Notes under the pieces: generated by a model
Told to the model about the DNA's origin: nothing
Databases searched by the model: none
What the model saw: the letters and a program-made list of their open reading frames with translations, nothing else
Shown here: positions 35,201 through 43,163 of the stretch, in pieces
Layout of the letters: each line of letters begins with the position of its first letter
Numbering within the stretch: the stretch's first letter is position 1
Program-made: the position numbers and the translations under genes
Assembly (NCBI GenBank): GCA_000196815.1
Contig: FP929003.1
Span: 3,247,501-3,311,500, forward strand
Length of the DNA: 64,000 bases
Origin: Nitrospira defluvii
GTDB lineage: Bacteria > Nitrospirota > Nitrospiria > Nitrospirales > Nitrospiraceae
Direction: 5' to 3'

Positions 35201-37136
35201 CACGGGTGCCTTCCCAGGCCCAATCCAACACCGTGGCATCGTAGGACACGGTCTGTCCCTTTTCGTCGTTCTTGTGTCCCGGCTTGCCCATCGTCGGGAG
35301 CTGCATTTCGACCCAGTCCTTGATTGTGATCGTGGCCGGATTGGACTTCCAATCACTCTTGCCCTTCTCGACGATCTTGAAGGACTTACCGAACCAATCC
35401 ACAGTCTGACCGACTAACTTATCCGAAGTGATCGGACCCCTGATACGACCTTTCCGATCGGGCAACTCAAGCAGATCCGGCATGACGTCATTACGCATGT
35501 CGCCCTGTTGAAGAGTGTTGTACACCCGCCAATATCCCCACATGCCCGCCACATAATGGTGCGCCACGTGGCAATGGAACAGGAAATCGCCGGCCAACTG
35601 CTGGCAGAGGCCGGAGCCGCACTCCGTCTCGAGGTCCAACGCTTCCGACGGCCCGATGACTTCGACGTCGACGCGATCCGTCTTGGCACGGATCACCGGA
35701 TACTTGACCGGTCCGTTTCCGGCGGTCGTCCACAGATTCATGTCATCAATGGCGCGCGGACTGCGCGGCCACCGGATGGTGCCGCCATGCGGATGGTGGC
35801 TATGGAACACTTCCGATCCGCCGTGGACCAGGCGGAACTTCGCCGGGTCGCCCATGTAGGAGCGCGGGATCGTGGGAGACGGATCGCCGAAGGTGTACGA
35901 GCTGTACCCCATCGACTCGTCTTCGAATCCGAAGTACTCGTGTTGCACGTGCATGTTGTTGATTCCGAACGGCTCGCTTCGATAGTTGATCGCACGACCG
36001 CCCGGGCGATAGGCGTCGGTCAGCGGGTCACGCTGAGGAAGAAAGTCGCCTTTCTTATTGACGGGGCGGAAAGCTTCGTCGCCGACCTCGTGATAGTACA
36101 GCACGAATTCACGGAAGTCCGGACCGGTCCCGTTCTTGATCATCACCTGCCAGCCGCTCGAGGCTGGCGTGGGCGCCCCGCTCCCCAACGCTTCCAGGTA
36201 TTCGGATCCGCGCGGCTCGACGACAAAGGACCCGAAGAGGCCCATCACGGTCAACTCGCGGTCATTGGCGAACGTGTGGAACTGCCGGACGCCTTCCTGG
36301 GTGCTCGGATGAATGTACCACTCGAACTCTCCGCTCTTATCCTTCTGGACGATGCTGTCGGAGTTCGTCGTGGCGGCTGCGGCACCGGTGGCGCTCACCA
36401 CCATGCTGGAGCCATGGATGTGAAGGCTGACGTCTTCGCCACCTTCCAACTTGTTGCTCAACTTGATCTTGACGCAATCCCCCTGGTTGCCGCGAATCGT
36501 CAACGGCTGAATCCACTGAGCTTGCACACCGGGAATCACCGCGCCGGGATCAAAGCCTTCCTTGTCTCGGGCTTCCCGATTCTTCGTTTCTTCCGCTCGA
36601 ACCTTGTCGAGATTTTCGTCCAGCGTGTACATGTAGCCGGGATAAAAATCGAGCCACTGGTTCAGCGTGATCTCGACGTTGATCGCCGACACATTGTACT
36701 GCCTGACCGGCGCGGAGGCCGGGCACTTCCCGCCTCCCGCAAGTGCCACTGGCTCCACTCGTGGGTCGGACATCAACAGGAGATCCTGACCGCCTGCTCC
36801 ATATTGGTGCATCATGGTCTGGGTATTGAACATACCCGTATTGACCTGCTGCGCCTGCGGATCATGAGTTAAATGCTCCATGATCCGTTGGTGCTGCTGC
36901 TCAACCATCGCAGAACGCTCCGGCTTTCCAGCCATCGCATCTTCGACGATCGTCTGCCCCTTCAACTTCTCCGCCCAGGACGGGAGTTGATGAGACATCG
37001 CTGTTTGTTGCGGCGCCGCATGGTCCACATGCGGCTGAGTTTCAGCCGATGCGGCTAGCGGAAGACACACAAGCGCACCACCAGCGATGACGCTGAGGGC
37101 GCGCGATGTGACACGAGTGAACCAATGACAATCCAT
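32271..37136 (-). CDS. Giant three-unit multicopper oxidase
   Basis: 1621 residues with a signal peptide (to about 31) and an AAGGAGG ribosome site. Three homologous units each begin CPAxAP/CPENA followed by a NVxxxx strand and NxGDCVK. Unit 1 (about 138-550) has a full copper set: HIH (239-241), H276 and H287, HSHHPH (445-450) and HCHVAHHYVAGM (521-532), the last giving type 1 and type 3 ligands. Unit 2 (about 731-1200) has THWH (821-824) and WHDHAF (952-957), with a roughly 80-residue insert (865-940). Unit 3 (about 1227-1590) keeps the frame but has lost the copper histidines. Bacterial three-domain oxidases are about 500 residues, so this is a tandem fusion. The substrate is unknown. Confidence 0.88.
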   Translation of the reverse strand: MDCHWFTRVTSRALSVIAGGALVCLPLAASAETQPHVDHAAPQQTAMSHQLPSWAEKLKGQTIVEDAMAGKPERSAMVEQQHQRIMEHLTHDPQAQQVNTGMFNTQTMMHQYGAGGQDLLLMSDPRVEPVALAGGGKCPASAPVRQYNVSAINVEITLNQWLDFYPGYMYTLDENLDKVRAEETKNREARDKEGFDPGAVIPGVQAQWIQPLTIRGNQGDCVKIKLSNKLEGGEDVSLHIHGSSMVVSATGAAAATTNSDSIVQKDKSGEFEWYIHPSTQEGVRQFHTFANDRELTVMGLFGSFVVEPRGSEYLEALGSGAPTPASSGWQVMIKNGTGPDFREFVLYYHEVGDEAFRPVNKKGDFLPQRDPLTDAYRPGGRAINYRSEPFGINNMHVQHEYFGFEDESMGYSSYTFGDPSPTIPRSYMGDPAKFRLVHGGSEVFHSHHPHGGTIRWPRSPRAIDDMNLWTTAGNGPVKYPVIRAKTDRVDVEVIGPSEALDLETECGSGLCQQLAGDFLFHCHVAHHYVAGMWGYWRVYNTLQQGDMRNDVMPDLLELPDRKGRIRGPITSDKLVGQTVDWFGKSFKIVEKGKSDWKSNPATITIKDWVEMQLPTMGKPGHKNDEKGQTVSYDATVLDWAWEGTRALSEPESAIDNPKYKSTHPGKRHPITFEPLTGKVAWPHLTPHFGRRVMFSPNHVGAPWLEMIRRDANGEESVDQALPGENGNWSLCPENAGRKHYNVHFIKLPITIAKKTGKEPPVIDPNGLIYVLHEEEAEIRKNDDLKYPLVVRGNIYDCVDWTLTSEWDDDDYTNFQSSKINTHWHFLQFDNQASDGVITGFSYEQSVRPFTMLEKKNAKGLPVPMNTVVTAPAKKGANTITVKNAKQFHVGTLLLVGADNVKGNEISRIKAINGNTITLAKGLKNDHPANDIVTVEFVRQRFWVDADVGTVFWHDHAFGATTWPHGGFGTFIAEPVGSTYHDPKTGKLIRSGPIADIHTNEPVGHGVNNSFRELMVQVHDTVPHTVNIVTAGNPPGQPIEVALEAGKTVSFMMPEKIYMTPMPFLNGGTHTTGSGLNFRAAPVAQRLATNPDSSQIFSSLVHGDPYTPTLRAYVGDTMVFRLLHTLMNESMVWTLSGHTFWTERYASDANRKNSIHIGIAERYDLVVPEAGGSRHQAGDYIHFNGRSSKFSEGGWGIIRVLDKEQSDLKKLPAGFSNKGEMPKPLPVCPADAPVKQFNVVAMDYAGMKFNAKAPESIEVDFERRILMTNAEAKIYALEEDTAKVAGGAHPMPLTLRVNSGDCVKVHLKNKMKDSKASFSAIGLAFDPKDSMGANVGNNPGDQTVAPGGERDYTYYADPFNGETTSLVWDWGNVMTNPRNGLFGAVVVGPKGSKYRDPKTGADLSNKNAWAADVIIDRSVPGNEMRANYRDVALFFQDEDNIIGTSFMPYVQNVAGLTGVNYRSEPYKFREEQGCSLGKVFQPCKADKPEDPATPLIEAHAGDPVRIHVLGVSNEQNGMFSVEKHEWPIEPFMRGADLISVVEFSGSETIDAFLPSAGGMYRLPGDYVYSNQRLPYSQSGQWGYVRVLPSGDTRLLPLAGASAGMKSAEVEQPVAHAIPVAAK

Positions 37137-37293
37137 GGACCGGCCTCCTTGGATAGAGTTTGGAAAGAAACAGATGAGAAGTTATGAGCGCTTACGATCA
37201 GAACATGACATCCTCAACACTGGAGATACGCATTCTGGCTGTAATCCTACGGCATCACGCACGCAGGGCACTCCTTTAGAAAACAAGTGCCGG

Positions 37294-37322
37294 AGATTAC
37301 TGAACTCATCCGCCTCTGTCAA
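37294..37322 (-). promoter_or_regulatory. Sigma70-type promoter for the multicopper oxidase
   Basis: On the minus strand a perfect TTGACA (37317-37322) and TAATCT (37294-37299) are separated by 17 bases. The predicted transcript has a leader of about 150 bases before the start codon at 37136. Confidence 0.6.
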
Positions 37323-37456
37323 CCCCCTCACCTGCTCGCATAACAGATGATGCCGAGCGGTCGGGCGCTCACTTGATCCACTTCAATACGCGTTCTCCCC
37401 AGAGCGAACTCTGAGGTTGCCGCGCCTTCCCACAGCCAACAACATTTCCCAGTCCA

Positions 37457-37486
37457 TTGTCTCTCTTCCGCGACTTGGGGCATAAT
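37457..37486 (+). promoter_or_regulatory. Promoter of the KimA-like transporter, implying a leaderless transcript
   Basis: TTGTCT (37457-37462) and CATAAT (37481-37486) are separated by 18 bases. The ATG at 37492 lies five bases past the -10 box, where transcription would begin, and no ribosome site is visible in the remaining bases. Confidence 0.45.
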
Positions 37487-37491
37487 GACCC

Positions 37492-39306
37492 ATGATCTTG
37501 AAACGCTGGCTTGTCGGCCTGCCACTCAAGACGAAGGAAGCCGCTCACGAACGCCTTTCTAAGCGACTCGCCCTAGCCGTCTTTTCCTCCGATGCCTTGT
37601 CCTCGGTGGCCTATGCCACGGAGGAAATTCTGCTCGTCCTGACCCTGGCCGGAACAGCCATGGTCGGCTACTCCATCCCGCTCAGCCTCTCGATCATCGG
37701 CCTACTGATCATTCTGACGATGTCCTATCGGCAGATTATTTTCGAGTATCCGGAGGGCGGCGGCGCCTACATTGTGGGCAAGTCGAACCTCGGCGAATGG
37801 CCGGGACTGGTCGCCGCAGCAGCCTTGATGATCGACTATGTCTTGACCGTCGCCGTCAGCGTCGCGGCCGGAATGGCCGCGCTCACCTCAGCCGTCCCGG
37901 CGCTCCTTCCCCATCGTGAAGCCCTCTGCGTCGCCGCGATCCTTCTGGTGACCGTCGTCAACTTGCGAGGTGTCCGCGAGTCGGGGCAGATCTTCGCCGT
38001 GCCGACCTACATCTTCATTGCTACCATCGCGGCCATGCTCGGCGTCGGCGCCGTCCAGATTCTGTTCGGCCATGCGGTACGTGTCGAACCGCTTCCCAGC
38101 ATGGCGCCCGCGGAGCCGTTGACGCTGTTTCTCCTGCTTCGTGCCTTTTCTTCCGGCTGTACCGCGCTCACCGGCGTCGAGGTCATCTCGAACGGGGTCT
38201 CCGCATTCAAGAAGCCTGAGCCGAAAAACGCCGCCTTTACCATGATCGGCATGGCGGCGATTCTCGGGACCATGTTCATCGGCATCAGCGCCATGGCCTA
38301 CTACTTCGGAATCGTGCCCAAAGGCGATGAGACCGTGGTCTCGCAGATCGCACACGCCACCTTCGGAACCGGCCCGCTTTACTTTCTTGTGCAGGCATCG
38401 ACCATGGTCATTTTGATTCTGGCCGCCAATAGCAGTTTCAACGGATTCCCGCGCCTGGCATCGATCCTGGCCCGCGACAGCTATATGCCGCACCAAATGT
38501 CCATGATGGGCGACCGGCTCGTCTTCTCGAACGGCGTCATCATTCTCGGCGTCTTCTCCTGCCTGCTGATCGTCCTGTTCAACGGCGACACCCATGCGCT
38601 GATCCCCCTCTATGCCGTCGGTGTGTTTCTCTCCTTCACAATCTCCCAGGCCGGAATGGTGAAACGCTGGCTCGTCAAGAAAGGACCGCACTGGGAAAAG
38701 AAGTTGTTGGTCAACGGCATCGGCGCCGTGACCACCGCCATCGCCACATTGATTATTGCCAGCACCAAGTTCGCCCATGGCGCGTGGATCGTCATCGTAC
38801 TCATCCCGCTGCTCATTACGTTTTTTCGCGCGATCCGCTCCCACTACAAGGCCGTCTCGGAACAGGTCGCGCTGTCCCGTGGACACCGCCCACCCATGCC
38901 CCGGCGGAACATCGTCGTCCTCCCGATCGGCGGGGTCAATCGGGCCGTTATTCGCGCCGTGGACTATGCGCGGAGCCGTTCCGGAGACATTCGTGCGGTT
39001 CTCGTCGATGTGGATCCGGAAGAGACCGCCCGGGTGGAAATCCAATGGGCCCAGTGGGGTTGCGGCGTACCGCTCACGGTGCTGCCCTCTCCTTACCGGT
39101 CGGTATTGAGTTCCCTACTCGACTATCTCGAACAGGTGTTGCAGAAAGATCAGGAATGCTGGGTCACGGTGGTGATCCCGGAAATTCTCCCCGCCCGTTG
39201 GTGGCAAAATATTCTGCACAATCAACGGGCCTTCATGCTGAAAGGCGCCCTCCTGTTTAAGGATCGCGTCATCCTAACCGACGTGCCCTACCACCTCACG
39301 AGGTGA
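37492..39306 (+). CDS. APC-superfamily transporter, KimA-like potassium importer
   Basis: 604 residues: twelve or so helices followed by a roughly 150-residue cytosolic C-terminal domain. The N terminus (FSSDALSSVAYATEEIL) and helix 3 region (YPEGGGAYIVGKSNLGEWPGLVAAAALMIDYVLTVAVSVAAG) match the KimA (YdaO)/KUP-like group of proton-potassium symporters within the APC superfamily. An amino-acid substrate cannot be ruled out from sequence alone. The C-terminal part (VVLPIGGVNRAVIRAVDYARS) looks like a USP-type regulatory domain. Its stop overlaps the next gene by four bases (GTGA). Confidence 0.8.
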   Translation: MILKRWLVGLPLKTKEAAHERLSKRLALAVFSSDALSSVAYATEEILLVLTLAGTAMVGYSIPLSLSIIGLLIILTMSYRQIIFEYPEGGGAYIVGKSNLGEWPGLVAAAALMIDYVLTVAVSVAAGMAALTSAVPALLPHREALCVAAILLVTVVNLRGVRESGQIFAVPTYIFIATIAAMLGVGAVQILFGHAVRVEPLPSMAPAEPLTLFLLLRAFSSGCTALTGVEVISNGVSAFKKPEPKNAAFTMIGMAAILGTMFIGISAMAYYFGIVPKGDETVVSQIAHATFGTGPLYFLVQASTMVILILAANSSFNGFPRLASILARDSYMPHQMSMMGDRLVFSNGVIILGVFSCLLIVLFNGDTHALIPLYAVGVFLSFTISQAGMVKRWLVKKGPHWEKKLLVNGIGAVTTAIATLIIASTKFAHGAWIVIVLIPLLITFFRAIRSHYKAVSEQVALSRGHRPPMPRRNIVVLPIGGVNRAVIRAVDYARSRSGDIRAVLVDVDPEETARVEIQWAQWGCGVPLTVLPSPYRSVLSSLLDYLEQVLQKDQECWVTVVIPEILPARWWQNILHNQRAFMLKGALLFKDRVILTDVPYHLTR

Positions 39307-40430
39307 GCATGCGACCAACACCATTCCGAGGCTCAGTGAACAGGCGGAATACCGGAACGTGCGTACTTGCGCTCACCCTTTTGCTGTGCGTGCCTGTAAG
39401 GCCGGCATTGGCATTTAAGATTGTCGCTCCGGCAGACGGTGCAATCTTGACCTCCGGCCAGGCAGTTCCTGTCGCGGTTGAAGCAGGGAGGGAGGCAGGC
39501 CTCGTCGAAGTCCGCTATTACTGGTATCCGGAGCAGACCGAGGCCCTGGTGGAACAGGGAGAAGATCGAGGAGGGAAAGCTTCCCAGGGAAGCATGGCCA
39601 CAGAGAAGTATTGGCAGAAAGACAGCATCACCGGCGCGCCGGTGGTCGCGTTGCCGGCACTGACTTCAACGGTGGACCGGGTGCCGCCTTATGGTGGCGC
39701 CTTACCTGTCCCGTCAGACGCCATCGGCCGCATGCGACTCCTGGCCATCGCCGATATTTCACAAGGCCGGCTTGGCCGCAAGACCGTCTTCGATGAGGTC
39801 TTTATCACCGTTCAGCCAGCAGCCGATCTCCTCTCCATCGACTTTGAAACGGAAAAACCGCTGCAACTCGGCCGAACCGGGCAATCCTCCGCATACGGCC
39901 ACGTCGATTCGCTCGGAAAAATCTTCGAACTCCCCGTGGTCGGCGAATTCGCGGATGGTATCAGCCGCCCCCTCTCATCGCCCAGTACCGGCACCATTTA
40001 CACTTCCGCCAACGACCAAATCCTTAAGGTGCTACCCGACGGTCTGTTGCAGATAGTGGGAATCGGCAAGACCTCGCTCACCGTGACGAACCGCGGCAAA
40101 CAAGCGACGCTCGACGTGCGCGTGGAGGTCAACCCCGAGGCAAACGAACCCCCGATTGCTTACGCCGGCGCCGCCAAAACGGTCAAGGCCGGCACGAAGG
40201 TGCGCTTGAACGGATTGCAGAGTCGCGACCCTGAGGGCGAAGCCCTATTTTATGCTTGGAGTCAGGTGCGCGGAAGCAAAGTCGCGATGCTCGATGTCAA
40301 CATGGCCGAACCCTCGTTTACCGCGCCTTATGTCTCAGAAACCCGCACCTTTCGCTTTAAGCTGCGCGTGACGGATAAAAAGGGTGCCGATAGTGTGCCG
40401 GCATTTGTGGACGTCACTGTCGAACCGTGA
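39303..40430 (+). CDS. Secreted protein with bacterial Ig-like and PKD-type domains
   Basis: 375 residues from GTG 39303 (or ATG 39309). A signal peptide ends near ALA. An N-terminal beta domain (FKIVAPADGAILTSGQAVPVAVEA) is followed by a Big2-like region (about 180-280, DGLLQIVGIGKTSLTVTNRGKQATLDVRV) and a PKD/cadherin-like domain (about 285-375, PPIAYAGAAKTVKAGTKVRLNGLQSRDPEGEALFYAWSQV). No enzyme motif. It is translationally coupled to the transporter gene, an odd pairing. The repeat element begins one base after its stop codon. Confidence 0.75.
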   Translation: MSMRPTPFRGSVNRRNTGTCVLALTLLLCVPVRPALAFKIVAPADGAILTSGQAVPVAVEAGREAGLVEVRYYWYPEQTEALVEQGEDRGGKASQGSMATEKYWQKDSITGAPVVALPALTSTVDRVPPYGGALPVPSDAIGRMRLLAIADISQGRLGRKTVFDEVFITVQPAADLLSIDFETEKPLQLGRTGQSSAYGHVDSLGKIFELPVVGEFADGISRPLSSPSTGTIYTSANDQILKVLPDGLLQIVGIGKTSLTVTNRGKQATLDVRVEVNPEANEPPIAYAGAAKTVKAGTKVRLNGLQSRDPEGEALFYAWSQVRGSKVAMLDVNMAEPSFTAPYVSETRTFRFKLRVTDKKGADSVPAFVDVTVEP

Positions 40431-40431
40431 C

Positions 40432-40551
40432 GGCTGCTGAAAAAGGCCCCCACCTTCGTTCTCGGCTCGAATCAATCCTCAACGTAGCCAGAGGCTACGC
40501 CTCCGGTTTCTTTTCGCCTGCGGCCTCATTGGTTGACCTTTTTGAGCAGCC
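40432..40551. repeat. Imperfect palindromic interspersed element (120 bp)
   Basis: Ends are inverted: GGCTGCTGAAAAAGG (40432-40446) and CCTTTTTGAGCAGCC (40537-40551) pair at 14 of 15 positions. The interior also has palindromic stretches (GTAGCC.AGAGGCTAC). It matches the type of dispersed element I remember from Nitrospira genomes. It lies immediately after a stop codon, where it could end transcription, and encodes nothing convincing. Confidence 0.7.
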
Positions 40552-40638
40552 TGGAGAGAACGCAAGATTCCTGTTATCCACCAGGAGCCCTCGCGAAACT
40601 TGGGAGACATGTCTGAAGTGCGCCGAGCGGCAGGCACC

Positions 40639-40680
40639 GTATCTTCTTGGATACTCCTCGTATCTTGCTGGATACGAGGA
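40639..40680. repeat. Tandem GTATC..GATAC palindromes with a perfect hairpin
   Basis: Two 16-base imperfect palindromes (40639-40654 and 40660-40675, two mismatches between copies) are spaced 21 bases apart, two helical turns. TCCTCGTATC (40655-40664) and GATACGAGGA (40671-40680) also form a perfect 10-bp stem with a 6-base loop. No T run follows on either strand. The rest of the 40552-40827 gap holds nothing else I recognise. Confidence 0.5.
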
Positions 40681-40827
40681 CTGGAAATATGACGGGACAA
40701 TCTGCTCGAATCACGTCCATCGCGCGGCGGCGGAAACCCATATCGCACTGCCGCATGCACAGAACTGATTCTCCACACGAGATACCATGCCGTTAGCAGT
40801 CACGCCTGGCAGGCGACATGACAGTGC

Positions 40828-42375
40828 TTAGACCAGACTAAACAGCTCCCGCGCACGGGCCAACTCGGCTCGATGGCGGCGCAAGGCAGGACCGAACGAC
40901 GACCGGTCCACATCTTTCTCCTGTGGCAACATCTGTCGTTCAATGTGTGCCAACGCATCGGCTAATTGCGTCACCACTTGTTTGCCTCCGCGAGTCAGCC
41001 ATTTGAAATGGCCGCCCGCAAGATCGAGATCCTTCAACGAGTACCGCACCGAATCGATTTCTTCGAGACAGCGATAGCGGGCCCGCTCAAGATCGCGCGG
41101 GCTGAGGCCAGCCCTTTTCCATCGTGCATTCCCTGCCCGACCGGACCCCCAGGTCACCAACCTCTCGAACAGCATCGCCCCCATGGTGAACGTGAAGGTC
41201 GCGTGAAGAATCCCTCTCAGCGGCCGCAGACTGCGCCGCCAGGGCGAATAAAAAATCTCCTGGTTGTGATCGTGTTGATACATCACGTCTTTGCGCAGCA
41301 GCAAATTGAGGTGATGGTGGCTGTTCTCGTGGATCAGATCGTCGATCAAGTCGAGCCGGTCACGGTCAAAACAATTGATGGCCGACAGCCCGGGGCGATG
41401 CCGGTAGCTGAAGCTCACCACACCGGAGGCGTTGAGCGGTACGACACGCGAGGTCAATAACGCGAGCAACCGATCCCCCTCCGGCCAAGCCGACGCAATA
41501 ACAGACAGTGCCCGTCGCATGCGTGCGGCAACCTCCGACCTCGTCGGCCGCACCGCCACCGGCGTCTTGTCCTTCCCATAGACCAGTGTCGGCCCGAGCC
41601 GCAGCGAGCCATATCGGCTCTCCCTGAGGCAAAGGGGCTCGATACGGAGCCAGTGCCAACGCTCCCGCTTGCCGTAGGCAACCATGGCATAGTTTTGATC
41701 GCCGACCAGCAGATCGATTCCGATCGGCTTGATCAGAAATTCCCCCTGCCCTCCTGCCCGTTTGAGCGCCGATCGAACCGGGCCCGGAGCCACATAGGAC
41801 AAGCCCGCCGTGCCGACCGCACAGACCCAGGGCAATTCGACACGTTCCACATTCGCATTCAAATCACAGGGCACCAGCCACGCGTCCTTACCCTGCCCGG
41901 CTACCCACGCACAAGCCAGCTGGGGAGCAAGGCAGACAGACTCTTGCGTGATTTCCCGCGCCAACCGCTGACAGAAGGCGGTCAGTCGGGAAAGTAGGAG
42001 GCGAGGCTCAGGCTTGCCGTTGGGGAAAATCTCATCGGCATACCCGTGCTCGTAGAACTTTTCCCTAAACTCCGCGCGGAGCTGCGCGGCAATCTCTCCG
42101 CGAGATCGCTCCTGCCGCACCTGCACCAGGATGTCGACGAAATACAGCAAGTCGTTCAGCGACTCGATCCACCCGACCACCTTCCAATTGCTGTAGTCCT
42201 CTGATTCGAGCGATTGTCCCAACGTACGAAACCAATCGAGCGGCAACCCGAAGGTGCAGACGGCGTCGGCATAATTCCGTTCAAGATCCTGGCATACTTC
42301 CTTGAGCAACCCTCGCATCGAGCGCCGGAATTCCGATATCAACTGTTCGAGTACCCGCGCATCTAATAACGTCAT
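40828..42375 (-). CDS. HExxH-motif protein of the peptide beta-hydroxylase-like group
   Basis: 515 residues from ATG 42375 (AAAGG upstream); an in-frame GTG at 42483 has no ribosome site. The central-to-C-terminal part carries IHENSHHHLN, an HExxH site (H349, E350, H353) with further histidines (YQHDHNQE) and a downstream EEID acidic pair. The placement resembles the HEXXH-motif family (mod_HExxH) described in RiPP-modifying contexts as peptide hydroxylases. No precursor peptide or radical SAM gene is seen nearby, so the substrate is unknown; a conventional zinc peptidase is the alternative. A hairpin lies just upstream in the leader. Confidence 0.6.
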   Translation of the reverse strand: MTLLDARVLEQLISEFRRSMRGLLKEVCQDLERNYADAVCTFGLPLDWFRTLGQSLESEDYSNWKVVGWIESLNDLLYFVDILVQVRQERSRGEIAAQLRAEFREKFYEHGYADEIFPNGKPEPRLLLSRLTAFCQRLAREITQESVCLAPQLACAWVAGQGKDAWLVPCDLNANVERVELPWVCAVGTAGLSYVAPGPVRSALKRAGGQGEFLIKPIGIDLLVGDQNYAMVAYGKRERWHWLRIEPLCLRESRYGSLRLGPTLVYGKDKTPVAVRPTRSEVAARMRRALSVIASAWPEGDRLLALLTSRVVPLNASGVVSFSYRHRPGLSAINCFDRDRLDLIDDLIHENSHHHLNLLLRKDVMYQHDHNQEIFYSPWRRSLRPLRGILHATFTFTMGAMLFERLVTWGSGRAGNARWKRAGLSPRDLERARYRCLEEIDSVRYSLKDLDLAGGHFKWLTRGGKQVVTQLADALAHIERQMLPQEKDVDRSSFGPALRRHRAELARARELFSLV

Positions 42376-42410
42376 CGGCTGCAGCCTTTCTTGATCACAT
42401 AGGGTGTCGC

Positions 42411-42435
42411 GCGGGCACTCTACGCGAGTGCCCGC
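42411..42435. promoter_or_regulatory. Perfect stem-loop in the leader of the HExxH gene
   Basis: GCGGGCACTC (42411-42420) and GAGTGCCCGC (42426-42435) pair perfectly with a 5-base loop, 35-60 bases upstream of the chosen start. No T run follows, so it is more likely an operator or RNA structural element than a terminator. Confidence 0.45.
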
Positions 42436-42581
42436 CGACTGACAAGCCAGCGGAATGGCGACTGACTGCGGGAATGAAGTCACCTGCGATAAAGCGATGG
42501 AAACAGCAGGACAGAACGGTCGGGAGAGCGGGCAAGCCTGGCGGAGGACGATTCGTCGAAGCTGCTGCGTCGGCGGAACAA

Positions 42582-42611
42582 CCCCGCGAAACCGGCGCCG
42601 GTTTCGCGGGG
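42582..42611 (-). terminator. Perfect 15-bp palindrome acting as terminator
   Basis: CCCCGCGAAACCGGC and its exact complement form a 30-base palindrome. On the minus strand it begins 5 bases after the zinc-ribbon gene stop and is followed by TTGTTCC, a weak T-rich run. Confidence 0.6.
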
Positions 42612-42616
42612 AAGAC

Positions 42617-42844
42617 CTACGCCGTCAGCTTGATGAGATCAAAGAGGAACGGCTTCTCGGGAGCCGAGGCCGGAACAGGATGGAGATGAGAATTCTGCAC
42701 CATCCGATGGCGCTGGATCAGCGAATCGACCACATTGCCGCAGCTCAGGCACCGGTGCGCACTCAGCCGCATGGGGTGATAACTTTCCTGCAGATCGATT
42801 AAATCATCCGTGACCATCAGACCTTCACAGCGCGTGCACGTCAT
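42617..42844 (-). CDS. Small zinc-ribbon protein
   Basis: 75 residues from ATG 42844 (AAGGGAGG site). CTRC (3-6) and CLSC (about 31-34) form a four-cysteine zinc ribbon enclosing LMVTDDLIDLQESY, followed by a basic and proline-rich tail. Similar small ribbons are common in Nitrospira-type genomes (memory). Function is unknown; nucleic-acid or protein contact is typical of the fold. It is monocistronic, with a terminator directly after it. Confidence 0.72.
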   Translation of the reverse strand: MTCTRCEGLMVTDDLIDLQESYHPMRLSAHRCLSCGNVVDSLIQRHRMVQNSHLHPVPASAPEKPFLFDLIKLTA

Positions 42845-43163
42845 GAGTCGCCTCCCTTCGGACAGCTGGTGAGATCTCCCGTCCTGTCCGGAAGATCTGG
42901 TGCCCATGTGAACAACTCAACACCATCAGTTCTGAGAAGAAGCAATGTGGATGCCACCGATCGCACCGGGGCATTTTTTCACCTGGCCGAAGGATGCGAT
43001 CACACAAAAATCGATCCTCTCGCGCCTAATTGACTCGGCTGTGACCGAATTGGTCTCATGGGAGAAAAATGGGTAGAATCGACTAACTCCGCCGAAAACC
43101 TATCTACCCCTGCTGAATCAGGGGACAGATCTATTCCTGCGGACCGGGAGCAACGTACCGAAA
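42845..43163. other. Divergent intergenic region
   Basis: 319 bases between the zinc-ribbon gene and the NFACT gene. It contains the candidate NFACT promoter and no convincing coding frame; the frame open from 43058 is a shadow of the NFACT gene. Confidence 0.5.
43050..43079 (+). promoter_or_regulatory. Candidate promoter of the NFACT gene
   Basis: TTGGTC (43050-43055) and TAGAAT (43074-43079) are separated by 18 bases. The start codon lies about 85 bases downstream. Confidence 0.4.

Larger units (their letters stand above)
37137..37491. other. Divergent intergenic region between multicopper oxidase and transporter
   Basis: No coding frame is visible. It holds the two divergent promoters listed separately and a roughly 150-base leader for the oxidase. 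No clear operator or hairpin was found. Confidence 0.6.

Noticed and set aside
33930-35417. 495-codon plus-strand frame inside the oxidase region
   Set aside because: Antisense shadow caused by GC-rich codon bias; rich in R, H and D with no domain.
37888-39045. 385-codon minus-strand frame inside the transporter
   Set aside because: Antisense shadow of a gene with clear membrane helices; sequence is Asp/Gly-rich without a domain.
40639-40680. Possible CRISPR repeat-spacer unit
   Set aside because: Only two repeat copies with a 5-base spacer and no cas genes; it is a tandem palindrome.
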